The notes beneath the pieces are model-generated. The model was not told the origin of the DNA. It did no database searches and was given only the letters and a program-made list of their open reading frames with translations. From Ilyomonas sp965247435 (GTDB lineage Bacteria > Bacteroidota > Bacteroidia > Chitinophagales > Chitinophagaceae), in contig OZ252019.1 in the NCBI GenBank assembly GCA_965247435.1, positions 3,844,001-3,908,000 on the forward strand: a stretch of DNA of 64,000 nucleotides, read 5' to 3'. A program made the translations under genes and the position numbers. Below, piece after piece: positions 24,798-33,544 of this stretch; position 1 is the stretch's first letter; each line of letters opens with the position of its first letter.

Positions 24798-26762
24798 TTA
24801 TCCGGCTATGATAGTCGTTTCTGTAATGCCCGCTTCCTGCTCCACATCCAGTTTTTCAAATCGCGAATTCTTGCTTTTGTATTCCGGAACCAGCGCCTTC
24901 ATCTTTTTTACCAGTTCATCAGTTTCCGCGTAATTGCTCATTTTTATCAGGGCTTCAATTTCCGGTCTTATCCGGCGATGACTCACCATTACACGGGCAA
25001 TCTTGATTTTTTCATGATGCGTAGGCAACGTTAGCTCGGCTTTATTCAACAATTCCTCATACAGCTTTTCTCCCGGCCGCAGGCCTGTATATACAATCTT
25101 AATATCCTCGTCCGGTGTAAAGCCTGCCAGCCGTATCATCTTGCGGGCGAGGTCGGTAATCTTTACAGGCTTGCCCATATCAAACACATATATTTCCCCG
25201 CCAGTGCCCATGGTAGCTGCTTCCAGCACCAGTTGTACAGCTTCGGGTATCGTCATAAAGAACCGGGTAATCTCGGGATGCGTAACGGTAACAGGGCCGC
25301 CTTTCTGTATCTGTTCTCTGAAGCGGGGAATTACCGAACCATTAGAACCTAACACATTACCAAAACGGGTAGTGATAAACCGGGTTTTTATTTTTTCTGT
25401 ATCAATCAAATGATGACTGCTGAAAAACTCGGGCGGACTGCTTAAAGACTGGACATACATTTCGGCAATCCGTTTTGAAGTGCCCATTACGTTGGTTGGG
25501 TTTACGGCTTTATCGGTAGAGATCATTACAAACTTTTCTACCTGGAAAGTCATAGACAGGTCTGCAATATTTTTAGTGCCTAAGATATTCGTAAGCACTG
25601 CCTCTGAGGGATGATTTTCCATCATCGGAACATGCTTGTAAGCCGCAGCGTGGAAAACAATATGCGGCCGGTACTCCTTAAAAGGTATCTGCATACGGGC
25701 ATAATCGCGAATGTTACCTATAAAAATATGGATGGCTGCACCTGCAAATTTGTCCTGCATTTCTAACTGGATGTCGTGCAAAAAAGATTCTGCCTGGTCG
25801 CAAAGAACAACCATCTCCGGCTTGAACGATAATACCTGCCGCACGATCTCGCTGCCGATAGAGCCGGCAGCACCGGTAATGAGCACCCGGCGGCCGCATA
25901 CCTCTTCGGATATCCGGTTATTATTGATAACAATGGGCTCGCGCTGCAGTAAGTCTTCTATACGCAATGCCTGCATCTGGTTAAGGCTTAACTTGCCATA
26001 CACCCATTGGTCGGACGGTGGTACCGTAAGTACCTGTATGCCCAATTCGAGGCATCTTTCTATCACATTTTTCTTATCAAAGCTTCTCGTTTGCTCTGCT
26101 AACAAAATAAGCTTGGTAATATTCTTTTTATATTTTAAAACCGATAACTCTTTAATGCCGAACACCTTTTTCTGCTCGATAAAAGTGTTTACCCTTTTAG
26201 AATTAATTTCCAAAAAGCCCGCAATCAGGAAACTGTTTTCCTTACCAGCTTCTATAGCCTGCTTTATAAGAATAGCATTTTTGCCGGAACCAAAAATGAG
26301 CACGTTTTCTTTCACTTTTTCCGATAGCTTATTGCCATATAAAAACATTTCCTTTACGCTTACACGCAGCATTATGAGCAGAGAGGAAGCAATAAAAAAA
26401 TTGATAAGCAATACATAGCTTACGTTAAGGGATCGGATGTTAAGGTAGTTGATAAGTAAAAACTTTACAACAACCGGATAAATAATACTTGTAATAAACA
26501 CAGCCATAAATATGCGCAGCATATCATGAATGTTGGAATACCTTATAAGGCAGGTATGTACCCGCATACAGTAGAATACGGTGCCGGACAGCAATACATA
26601 AGATGATGTATAAAGAAAAAAGTGCCCGCGCAGAATGTGCTTAAACTCAAAATGTTTAACCACAAAATAAGACAGGCTGAATGACAGCGTGCAAATGGCA
26701 AGGTCAATCAGCAGCACCACCCACCGGGGTACAGCTTTTGTATGTAGCAGAATTTTGTCCAT
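24798..26762 (-). CDS. Membrane-bound UDP-GlcNAc 4,6-dehydratase (PglF/CapD/WbpM type)
   Basis: First committed step to a 4-amino-4,6-dideoxy-HexNAc such as bacillosamine. The 654-residue protein has four N-terminal membrane helices (residues 13-135), a small Rossmann domain, and the catalytic SDR domain with TGAAGSIGSE at 296-305, HAAAYKHVPMME, and STDKAVNPTNVMGTSKR. The catalytic position is Met426-xxx-Lys430 rather than Tyr-xxx-Lys, a known hallmark of the PglF/FlaA1 dehydratases. The aminotransferase gene is just upstream in the operon (65 bp), followed in turn by HAD, ATP-grasp and PGT genes. The full-length membrane form (not the short PseB form) supports a role at the inner membrane. 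Confidence 0.93.
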   Translation of the reverse strand: MDKILLHTKAVPRWVVLLIDLAICTLSFSLSYFVVKHFEFKHILRGHFFLYTSSYVLLSGTVFYCMRVHTCLIRYSNIHDMLRIFMAVFITSIIYPVVVKFLLINYLNIRSLNVSYVLLINFFIASSLLIMLRVSVKEMFLYGNKLSEKVKENVLIFGSGKNAILIKQAIEAGKENSFLIAGFLEINSKRVNTFIEQKKVFGIKELSVLKYKKNITKLILLAEQTRSFDKKNVIERCLELGIQVLTVPPSDQWVYGKLSLNQMQALRIEDLLQREPIVINNNRISEEVCGRRVLITGAAGSIGSEIVRQVLSFKPEMVVLCDQAESFLHDIQLEMQDKFAGAAIHIFIGNIRDYARMQIPFKEYRPHIVFHAAAYKHVPMMENHPSEAVLTNILGTKNIADLSMTFQVEKFVMISTDKAVNPTNVMGTSKRIAEMYVQSLSSPPEFFSSHHLIDTEKIKTRFITTRFGNVLGSNGSVIPRFREQIQKGGPVTVTHPEITRFFMTIPEAVQLVLEAATMGTGGEIYVFDMGKPVKITDLARKMIRLAGFTPDEDIKIVYTGLRPGEKLYEELLNKAELTLPTHHEKIKIARVMVSHRRIRPEIEALIKMSNYAETDELVKKMKALVPEYKSKNSRFEKLDVEQEAGITETTIIAG

Positions 26763-26827
26763 AGAATAAGGTTTACGGGTGTTTTAGTTTACTAAAAGGG
26801 AAGGACTTTACAAGGGTGATTTATTGT

Positions 26828-28006
26828 TTATACAGCAGAGGCTGCAAAGGTGCTTGTTTTTTCCTTTACCGGCTGCATGGCGGCAATTGTTTGTACAACA
26901 ACGGTGGCTACCAACCCTAATTCGGTATCCGATAAATTAGAACCCGACGGAAGACATAAGCCGTTATCAAAAATCTTTTCGCATACGCCGGCGCCATAGT
27001 AAGGTGCATGGGCAAATACCGGCTGCAGGTGCATTGGTTTCCATACGGGGCGACAATCTATATTTTCAGCCTGCAGCGCGAGCCGTATATCTTCCCTTGT
27101 TACCCTGTTGCTTTCTATTGTTAAAGTACTTAGCCAGTAATTAGAATAATAATCTTCATCCGGCTCGGTTAATAACAGAATTTCATCTGTACCTGCAAAA
27201 ACATTTTTATAAAATTCAAAATTGCTTCTCCGTTTCAGTATGCGATGGTTCAGCACCTCCATCTGGCCGCAGCCGATGCCGGCCAAAACATTGCTAAGCC
27301 GATAGTTGTAACCGATCTGGGAATGCTGGTAATGCGGCGCCGGATCCTGTGCCTGGGTGGATAAAAATTTCGCTTTGCGCACGTATGCTTCATTGGCAGA
27401 TACAAAAGCGCCACCGCCGGAAGTGGTAATTATTTTATTGCCGTTAAAAGAAAGAATACTGATATCGCCAAACGTTCCTAACTGCCGGCCTTTAAACCGC
27501 GAACCTAATGCTTCTGCAGCATCTTCAATCACTGGTATCCCGTACGCATTGGCGATTTGCATGATAGCATCCATCTGCGCCGGCATGCCGTACAAGTGCA
27601 CAACAATAATAGCTTTTGGCTTTGTGCCTTTTCTCAGCCTGTCTTTGATGGCTATTTCCAAATATTCCGGAGACATATTCCAGCTACTTTCTTCGCTGTC
27701 AACAAATACCGGAGTAGCGCCCTGGTAGGCAATAGGATTGGCAGAGCCGGAAAAGGTGAGCGACTGACAGATCACTTCATCGCCGGTTTCTACGCCTAAT
27801 ACTATCAAAGCAAGGTGCAAGGCAGCCGTGCCTGAACTTACTGCAGCAACCTGCATCTCATGACCGAGGTAAGACTGCAGGCGTTGCTCAAACAATTCGA
27901 TATTCGGGCCTACCGGAGCAATCCAGTTTGCGGCAAAAGCACTTTGTATGTACGAAATTTCTTTTCCACTCATGTGTGGAGAAGACAGCCAGATTTTAGG
28001 TTTCAT
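26828..28006 (-). CDS. DegT/DnrJ/EryC1/StrS aminotransferase (PglE-like)
   Basis: PLP enzyme of 392 residues that transfers an amino group to a 4-keto sugar nucleotide. Family blocks are VSSGTAALHLAL near residue 57, PVIEDAAEALGSRFKGRQLGTFGD and the PLP-binding Lys191 in SFNGNKIITTSGGGA. The opening KIWLSSPHMSGKE is like that of PglE, which forms UDP-4-amino-4,6-dideoxy-GlcNAc. The dehydratase gene follows 65 bp downstream, giving the expected dehydratase-aminotransferase pair. The third enzyme of the classic pathway, a PglD-type acetyltransferase with hexapeptide repeats, is not present; ATP-grasp and HAD genes occupy its place. Confidence 0.93.
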   Translation of the reverse strand: MKPKIWLSSPHMSGKEISYIQSAFAANWIAPVGPNIELFEQRLQSYLGHEMQVAAVSSGTAALHLALIVLGVETGDEVICQSLTFSGSANPIAYQGATPVFVDSEESSWNMSPEYLEIAIKDRLRKGTKPKAIIVVHLYGMPAQMDAIMQIANAYGIPVIEDAAEALGSRFKGRQLGTFGDISILSFNGNKIITTSGGGAFVSANEAYVRKAKFLSTQAQDPAPHYQHSQIGYNYRLSNVLAGIGCGQMEVLNHRILKRRSNFEFYKNVFAGTDEILLLTEPDEDYYSNYWLSTLTIESNRVTREDIRLALQAENIDCRPVWKPMHLQPVFAHAPYYGAGVCEKIFDNGLCLPSGSNLSDTELGLVATVVVQTIAAMQPVKEKTSTFAASAV

Positions 28007-28047
28007 GATTGGAGGATTGTGGGGGTTTACAATTAAAAAAGTTCCGT

Positions 28048-28716
28048 TTATTTTATAGTAACTAATTCTATTTCGCTAAAAGAACTGATGAGCACGCATT
28101 GGTCATTGAGCAGATGCAATGCCTGTGAATGAATGTGAGCGCCGTTATTTTTTATACAGAACGATTTCCAGCCCAATTGCACAGGCACAATAAAATCTTT
28201 GCCGGTATTATCGCCAAAAAAATAAAAATGCGACCCCGGATATCCTGTTTCAAAATATTTATAATTGCGTTCGTCCGGCTTTTCCGAACCGAACTCTTCA
28301 GAGATAACAATATCTGTGAAGAATTCAGCTATTCCTAATGCCTTCAACTTGTTGCGCTGGGTTATGCTACGGCCATCGGTAATAATTCCGCACGGAACAT
28401 TTAGCGCTCGCAACTGCAGCAAAAACGCTTTTACAGATTCATTTAAACTAATCTGTGGCGTATGTTCCCGGTACGCTTTCAGCAACCAGTTTAAGTTGCC
28501 AAAAGATTCGCCTGCATATTTGTTAATCAGCCATTGGAAAACATTTTCTCCTTTATAAAAACGGTCAAGCATTTCTTCATAGCATTCAGTACCGGTGTGT
28601 GCTGCAATATGGCTTGCAATGTGCCGGTAAGCCGATTTTAAATAGTCTATTTCATAAAACAACGTATCGTCAAGATCGAAAATGAAATAACTATCCGGTT
28701 TAATTATTATTTGCAT
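28048..28716 (-). CDS. HAD-superfamily hydrolase
   Basis: A 222-residue haloacid-dehalogenase-type phosphatase. Motif I is FIFDLDDTLF with nucleophile Asp14 and Asp16; motif II is GIITDGRS; motif IV is FFGDNTGKD. The helical cap between residues 20 and 90 is the small C1 type. It overlaps the ATP-grasp gene by 17 bp, so the two are translationally coupled and probably work on one substrate. It may dephosphorylate an intermediate, for example an acyl-phosphate product or a sugar phosphate. Specificity cannot be read from sequence. Confidence 0.85.
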   Translation of the reverse strand: MQIIIKPDSYFIFDLDDTLFYEIDYLKSAYRHIASHIAAHTGTECYEEMLDRFYKGENVFQWLINKYAGESFGNLNWLLKAYREHTPQISLNESVKAFLLQLRALNVPCGIITDGRSITQRNKLKALGIAEFFTDIVISEEFGSEKPDERNYKYFETGYPGSHFYFFGDNTGKDFIVPVQLGWKSFCIKNNGAHIHSQALHLLNDQCVLISSFSEIELVTIK

Positions 28717-29665
28717 GTACTATTACTTCATCATCATAGCGCAGCATCAGCATCCGGTTTTCCCAGTCTTCGGTATATTCCAATTTTTCATTTAAAAAAT
28801 ACTCTCTTATCAGCCACTGCGGATAGTTGGCGCCGGCATTATAGCTTAGCGGGAAACCGCCGCCAAAACGTGGGTTTATTTCTATCGCAATAATCCGTTC
28901 TGATATTTTATTAAGGAAAAACTGTACTGTCAGGCAGCCGACTGCACCTTTTATAAAGCTTAGTTTTTCTTTTAAATACGGTACCAGCACATTTTTAGAT
29001 GTCATGCCCTTATTTATTTCGCCGGCCCTTACAAAAAGCCGGATGCGGGGTACTATACATTTTACATTATGCTTTCTATCAAAATACATATCCACGGTGT
29101 ATTCATCGTGGTTGGTTTTATTTATGTATTCCATAAAAATAAAGCGCTCATTCTTCAGATGATATTCCTTTAGATCTTCCGGCGAAGAAATTATATAGGT
29201 TTCTGCGCTCAGGCTTCCGTTGTATGGCTTAATGAATAAAGGAAAAGTCGGCTCATTTTTGTCAATGGCGGCAGGCACTTCAATGCCGCGCTGCTGAAAG
29301 AACACTGCCGTTTTACGCTTGTCCCTGCATCTTTCCACAAAAGACAGTGAAGAAATAATTATGTAAATGCCAGCATCTTCAAAATTTTGCTTGTGCTTTG
29401 CAAGTATCAGCAACTCGGTGTCTATCGTAGGCACCACCATTTTAATGTTGTTGGCGATACACAACTGCATAAGATCACTGATGTACTCCGGCGCAGTTAC
29501 TTTTTGCACCAGGAAACAACCGTCTGCAATATGGCAGGCCGGGCTGAGCTCCGGGCACATATCAGTCGCAAACACCTTACTTTCCGGAAACAAGGTTTTC
29601 AGCTCTTTTTGAAAAGCGCGCACTAAAGAAACCCGCTGACCTGCAGATGTTATAAGAATATTCAT
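28700..29665 (-). CDS. ATP-grasp family ligase
   Basis: ATP-dependent carboxylate-amine ligase type enzyme, 321 residues. The N-terminal domain begins MNILITSAGQRVSLVRAF. The ATP-binding lysine is likely K146 in FPLFIKPYNGS. The magnesium-binding block is IAIEINPRFGGG (residues 260-271). This is close to carbamoyl-phosphate-synthase-like ATP-grasp proteins common in glycan loci. It lies 3 bp after the PglC-like gene and overlaps the HAD gene by 17 bp. In this locus it may couple an amino acid or other acid to the 4-amino group made by the aminotransferase, taking the place of an acetyltransferase; this is inference. Confidence 0.85.
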   Translation of the reverse strand: MNILITSAGQRVSLVRAFQKELKTLFPESKVFATDMCPELSPACHIADGCFLVQKVTAPEYISDLMQLCIANNIKMVVPTIDTELLILAKHKQNFEDAGIYIIISSLSFVERCRDKRKTAVFFQQRGIEVPAAIDKNEPTFPLFIKPYNGSLSAETYIISSPEDLKEYHLKNERFIFMEYINKTNHDEYTVDMYFDRKHNVKCIVPRIRLFVRAGEINKGMTSKNVLVPYLKEKLSFIKGAVGCLTVQFFLNKISERIIAIEINPRFGGGFPLSYNAGANYPQWLIREYFLNEKLEYTEDWENRMLMLRYDDEVIVHANNN

Positions 29666-29668
29666 ACG

Positions 29669-30274
29669 TTAGTTAGTTCCGGTAAAATAGGGCATCGTTG
29701 CATGCCCCTGCTGATTAATGTCCTCGCTTTTAAAAACTTTACTGATCGTTTTGATAACAATTCTGAGGTCTAAAGCAAAACTCAGATGCTCTACATACCA
29801 GACATCCAGTTCAAATTTTTTGCTCCAGCTAATATTGTTACGGCCATTCACCTGTGCCCAGCCACTAATGCCCGGCTTTACTTCGTGCCGCCTGTTTTGA
29901 TAAGCATTATAAAGTGGCAGGTAAGCTATTAATAAAGGTCTCGGACCTACGAGGCTCATATCGCCAAGCAATACATTAAACAATTGCGGCAGTTCGTCCA
30001 GCGATGTTTTGCGCACCATTTTTCCAACAGTTGTCAGCCGCTCTTCATCGGACAGCAATTGCCCGTTTGCATCTTTGCTGCTGTTCATTGTTCTGAACTT
30101 AATGAGTAAAAAGATGCGCGCGCTTCTGCCGGGCCTGCGCTGGGTAAAAAACGGATTGCCGCCGTTGGCAAGGCAAAGTACCACTGCTACTATTATTATC
30201 AAAGGAGACAGCAATACAATCGCAGCAAGGCTTATTACAAAATCCAGCAACCGTTTAAAATACTTACGATACAT
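29669..30274 (-). CDS. Phosphoglycosyl transferase, PglC-like (initiating sugar transferase)
   Basis: Starts glycan assembly by moving a sugar phosphate from its UDP carrier to undecaprenyl phosphate at the inner membrane. At 201 residues it is the small monotopic form. The re-entrant membrane helix is DFVISLAAIVLLSPL (residues 11-25), followed by PFFTQRRPGR, IKFRTM and the catalytic dyad Asp93-Glu94 in TSLDELPQLFNVLLGDMSLVGPRP. The dyad falls at the same residue numbers as I recall for Campylobacter PglC. The gene overlaps the upstream GT4 gene by 11 bp. With the dehydratase and aminotransferase downstream it points to a bacillosamine-like first sugar. Confidence 0.93.
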   Translation of the reverse strand: MYRKYFKRLLDFVISLAAIVLLSPLIIIVAVVLCLANGGNPFFTQRRPGRSARIFLLIKFRTMNSSKDANGQLLSDEERLTTVGKMVRKTSLDELPQLFNVLLGDMSLVGPRPLLIAYLPLYNAYQNRRHEVKPGISGWAQVNGRNNISWSKKFELDVWYVEHLSFALDLRIVIKTISKVFKSEDINQQGHATMPYFTGTN

Positions 30275-31439
30275 GCGACTGAAGTTGAAGCTGATATTCT
30301 TTTAATAATAAATTCCATAAAAGCTGCTGATCATAACGGTCGGTAATCATCTTTCTTGCGTTTGATTGCAGGCTGGTGTACAGCGCTTTATCAACCAATA
30401 ATTTTTCCATGGCAGCTTGCAATGCATTTATATTTTTTGTTGGAATAATGAGTCCGTTTTTTTCATGTTCGATGATTTCATTACACCCATTAATATCCGT
30501 AACAATACAGGGAAGGTGCATACAGCCGGCCTGCATAGGTACATTTGGAAAACCTTCGCGGTACGAAGGAAAAGCAAGCACGTGGCTAATGGCTAAGTAT
30601 GGCCTGATGTCCTGTTTAAAATCTATGAAAATAATAGCATTATCAGCCCTGATAGCATCTGTTGTTGCCGCAGATAAAGGATCGAGATGCGGCTCGTAAG
30701 TGCCTACCAGCAGCAATTTGATAGTGCTATATTTTTGCTTAAGCGCTAAAAATGCTGTTATTAATTCTTCGATGCCTTTGTCTTTTACCAACCTGCCAAT
30801 AAATACAAATACAAAATCATTTTCGCCTATCTGCAAAGAAACCTTCAGCGCTTTCCCTTCTTTTTCAACCGCATCGGTTAACTGAAAATATTGGGTATCA
30901 ATACCGTTACTGCTTCCGTTGCCTAATACTTTTAACTTGCCGGCAGGACAATATTTCTTATCAATTATAAAACCGGCCAGTACCGCAGAGTTGGGATACA
31001 CTTCTGTAGCACAACGATAGGTAAGGCGCTCTACATATTCCAGCACTTTTTTAGTAATCCCTTTATTCTCCATCAGCGGCAGGCCTGCTACCGTGTGCAT
31101 ACGCACCGGTACGCGCGCCATTTTGCCGGCAATCATCCCAAGCAGGCCGGCCTTGGGTGTATGAGTATGTACAATCTGTGGTTTTTCTTTTTTAAAAAGC
31201 TTGTACAACTTCCAGAGGGCAAGGCTGTCTTTCCATGGTGTGATTGCCCTGGTCATGTTAACGGCTGTTGTGCGAACACCTTCCTGTTTTGCTACTTCCT
31301 CCAACTCTTTACCCGGCGATGATACGGCCAGCACATCGTAATGAGCATTCATAAAACGAAGCTGGCGCCGCAATAAAACCTGCAGAGAAATGGGAACGGT
31401 AGCAATACGGACCAGCTTTTTAGGAGCACTCATTTTCAA
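30264..31439 (-). CDS. Family 4 glycosyltransferase, PglA-like
   Basis: Retaining GT-B transferase of 391 residues. The N-terminal block (IVHTHTPKAGLLGMIAGKMARVPVRMHTVAGLP) is strongly like PglA and WbnH-type enzymes that add the second sugar to lipid-linked bacillosamine. The C-terminal donor site is FVFIGRLVKDKGIEELI and PSYREGFPNVPMQAG, with the EGFP motif. The coding end overlaps the PglC-like gene by 11 bp. That coupling supports action directly after the initiating transferase. MKMSAPKK offers two nearby start codons; the first is used here. Confidence 0.9.
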   Translation of the reverse strand: MKMSAPKKLVRIATVPISLQVLLRRQLRFMNAHYDVLAVSSPGKELEEVAKQEGVRTTAVNMTRAITPWKDSLALWKLYKLFKKEKPQIVHTHTPKAGLLGMIAGKMARVPVRMHTVAGLPLMENKGITKKVLEYVERLTYRCATEVYPNSAVLAGFIIDKKYCPAGKLKVLGNGSSNGIDTQYFQLTDAVEKEGKALKVSLQIGENDFVFVFIGRLVKDKGIEELITAFLALKQKYSTIKLLLVGTYEPHLDPLSAATTDAIRADNAIIFIDFKQDIRPYLAISHVLAFPSYREGFPNVPMQAGCMHLPCIVTDINGCNEIIEHEKNGLIIPTKNINALQAAMEKLLVDKALYTSLQSNARKMITDRYDQQLLWNLLLKEYQLQLQSHVS

Positions 31440-31453
31440 CGTTTAGATTTGGA

Positions 31454-32542
31454 TTACAAGGCTTGCAGCAGGGTATATAATTCCGGCACAACTACATGAT
31501 AGGCATACTGCTTTTTTATCGTTTCCTGCCCGCACAGTCCTATTTTTTCTCTTAAGGCAGCACAGTTGGCAAGCTGTTCAATTTTATTGAACCAGTCTGC
31601 GGTGCCTGTTGCAGTAAAGCCATTTTCTCCATCCGATATCAGGTAATTATTTTCTCCGATCGCAGATATTACCACCGGTATTCCCAAAGCCATGCATTCA
31701 ATAGCTTTAAACGAGCATTTACCTTCATTCCACTCACTGTTTACCAGTGGCATCACACCAATATCAAATGCCTGTATACTGTTTGGAATTACATCAGGCA
31801 CGGCCCAGTCCAGTGTATCAATAAAGTCAACCTTAATGCCGTATATATTGTTGAAGAGGGATTTTACTTTCTCCGATTTTAGGCTGCCGATTACAAGCAA
31901 CCGGATTTTTAAATTCCTATCTGTACATTCCTGTAAAACAGGCGCCAGCAATTCCAGGTTTTCATAGTTGTCGGGCCCGTGGCCTATCCAGCCAACCGTT
32001 ATAAAATCATGCTGTACATATCGCACCGCATATTTTGAGTAAGAGGGAAAATCAATGGCCGTAGGAATAAGCTTTACATTATTATTATGCTGTATTGCCC
32101 ATTGTTCCAGTTTGTGACTGCCAACAATTACAAGATCTGCGTTGCGGGTAAGCCGCTTCATTTGCTTTGGAAAATGGAAAAATATGGCATCATCAAAATC
32201 AAAAACCAATTTTATTTTATAAAAAAATTGATGGACCAATACAATCGCAATAAAGTAATTGCTATAAACCGTACGCTGCAGGTAAATAACATCATTTGGC
32301 TTTACCCGTTGCAAACATTTGATTAATCTTACAATGATCCCTGCTTTGTGCGGCCATTTTGTTTTGTTAAGTAAATTGATAAAAGGCTGATGGACGATAC
32401 ATTTCAGCCCCAAACCAGCAAGCCTGTCTGCAATGTTGTAGCCGCGTTGCCGCGAACTGGCTGAATTGCGGTCGCCTTTTGTGAAAAAATGAATTGTTTT
32501 TGTTGGGTTGATTGGGTTGGTCACGTGCACTGCCGGCTTCAT
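31454..32542 (-). CDS. Family 4 glycosyltransferase
   Basis: GT-B transferase of about 362 residues. The start at 32542 (MKPAVHVTNP) is chosen because the longer frame to 32590 would overlap the upstream GNAT gene by 34 bp. The N-terminal acceptor part has RGYNIADRLAGLGLKCIVHQP and DVIYLQRTVYSNYF. The donor part has VGWIGHGPDNYENLELL and GKCSFKAIECMALGIPVVIS, a GT4-type ExxxxxxxE arrangement. It stands 14 bp upstream of the PglA-like gene and 14 bp downstream of the GNAT gene, within the operon. Donor and linkage are unknown. Confidence 0.85.
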   Translation of the reverse strand: MKPAVHVTNPINPTKTIHFFTKGDRNSASSRQRGYNIADRLAGLGLKCIVHQPFINLLNKTKWPHKAGIIVRLIKCLQRVKPNDVIYLQRTVYSNYFIAIVLVHQFFYKIKLVFDFDDAIFFHFPKQMKRLTRNADLVIVGSHKLEQWAIQHNNNVKLIPTAIDFPSYSKYAVRYVQHDFITVGWIGHGPDNYENLELLAPVLQECTDRNLKIRLLVIGSLKSEKVKSLFNNIYGIKVDFIDTLDWAVPDVIPNSIQAFDIGVMPLVNSEWNEGKCSFKAIECMALGIPVVISAIGENNYLISDGENGFTATGTADWFNKIEQLANCAALREKIGLCGQETIKKQYAYHVVVPELYTLLQAL

Positions 32543-32556
32543 AATAAATTGATGGC

Positions 32557-33534
32557 TTAAAATAATTCCATATCTCCTAAAGAGTAACACCAGTTTTCCG
32601 TATTCAGCAGGCTATCAAAGCGGCCATCCATATTAAGGTTTTTCAGGGTAATTATAGGGCCTATTGCTTTTACCGGCAAGATGCCCATCCAGTTAAAATA
32701 AATTTTGAAAAATCTATACTGTTGCCCTGATAAAGTGATAAAGCCAATGTTTTGCTCCCTGCAAAATTTAAAGAGTTGCTTTTTTATTGCTCCGGCAACT
32801 TGCCTGCTGTTCCCATTATCGTTTAGCAATACAAAATCCACAATGCGCAGTTCGGTAACATAGGTATGCGGCTTGATACGCGTGACAATAAAAAACTGCT
32901 TATTATCTGTAAAGTACTGGTACGTAAACAAAGGATTCTGAGCATAGCGCCAGGCAAGATATTCCTTTGAAAGCACGGTGCTTAACGCTTCCTGCCTGGT
33001 TATCCTTTCGTCTATATCCGGCACCAATGGTATATTCCATATCTGTGCAGGCAAATTGCGCTCTTTGTTCCTGTTTATAAAAGATGCAACGGCTGAAGGA
33101 AAAAGCAGCTTTATTTTCAGGGGCATCTTGCCTTGTTCTACCCAACCCATTTTCAGGTATCCGGGTTTACTTTGCTCATTAGGCGAGTTGAACACAAAGT
33201 GAACACCTTCCTGTTTACAGGCTTCGGCCTGCTGTAATGTAAGTTTTTTAAAAATACCTTTTCCCTGATAGGCCGGGTGTGTTGCTGTATCTACCGCCCG
33301 GATGGCATGGTATGTTTTATTGTTCCATTGCCACTGCCATTGCATAAAAGCGCGCAAACCAACCAGCATACCATCTTCTTCTGCTACCAGTACATACGAA
33401 GCGCCGAAAGGATTCTGCTCGTGTTTCCAACTCCAAAGCGCTTCCGATTTTGGAATGGTAGATTCTCCTAAAGATTGCTTTAGCAATGCAATAATATTGG
33501 GCTTATCAGCCTCCGTTGCCGGCCTTATAATCAT
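32557..33534 (-). CDS. GNAT-family N-acetyltransferase
   Basis: A 325-residue protein whose first half is a GNAT acetyltransferase domain: IIRPATEADKPNIIALLKQSL, then the acetyl-CoA-binding block VDTATHPAYQGKGIFKKLTLQQAE (Q/RxxGxG/A type). The second half is a longer extension seen in exopolysaccharide-linked GNATs, often encoded beside polysaccharide deacetylases, as here. It probably acylates an amino sugar or a biosynthetic intermediate in the cytoplasm. It could supply the N-acetylation that an absent PglD would do, but it lacks PglD's hexapeptide fold. It lies 10 bp after the deacetylase gene. Confidence 0.85.
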   Translation of the reverse strand: MIIRPATEADKPNIIALLKQSLGESTIPKSEALWSWKHEQNPFGASYVLVAEEDGMLVGLRAFMQWQWQWNNKTYHAIRAVDTATHPAYQGKGIFKKLTLQQAEACKQEGVHFVFNSPNEQSKPGYLKMGWVEQGKMPLKIKLLFPSAVASFINRNKERNLPAQIWNIPLVPDIDERITRQEALSTVLSKEYLAWRYAQNPLFTYQYFTDNKQFFIVTRIKPHTYVTELRIVDFVLLNDNGNSRQVAGAIKKQLFKFCREQNIGFITLSGQQYRFFKIYFNWMGILPVKAIGPIITLKNLNMDGRFDSLLNTENWCYSLGDMELF

Positions 33535-33544
33535 AATAGTTGGG

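Noticed and set aside
25711..26418. 235-residue antisense ORF inside the PglF-like gene
   Set aside because: Shadow frame; no motif, no start signal, and the sense gene is complete.
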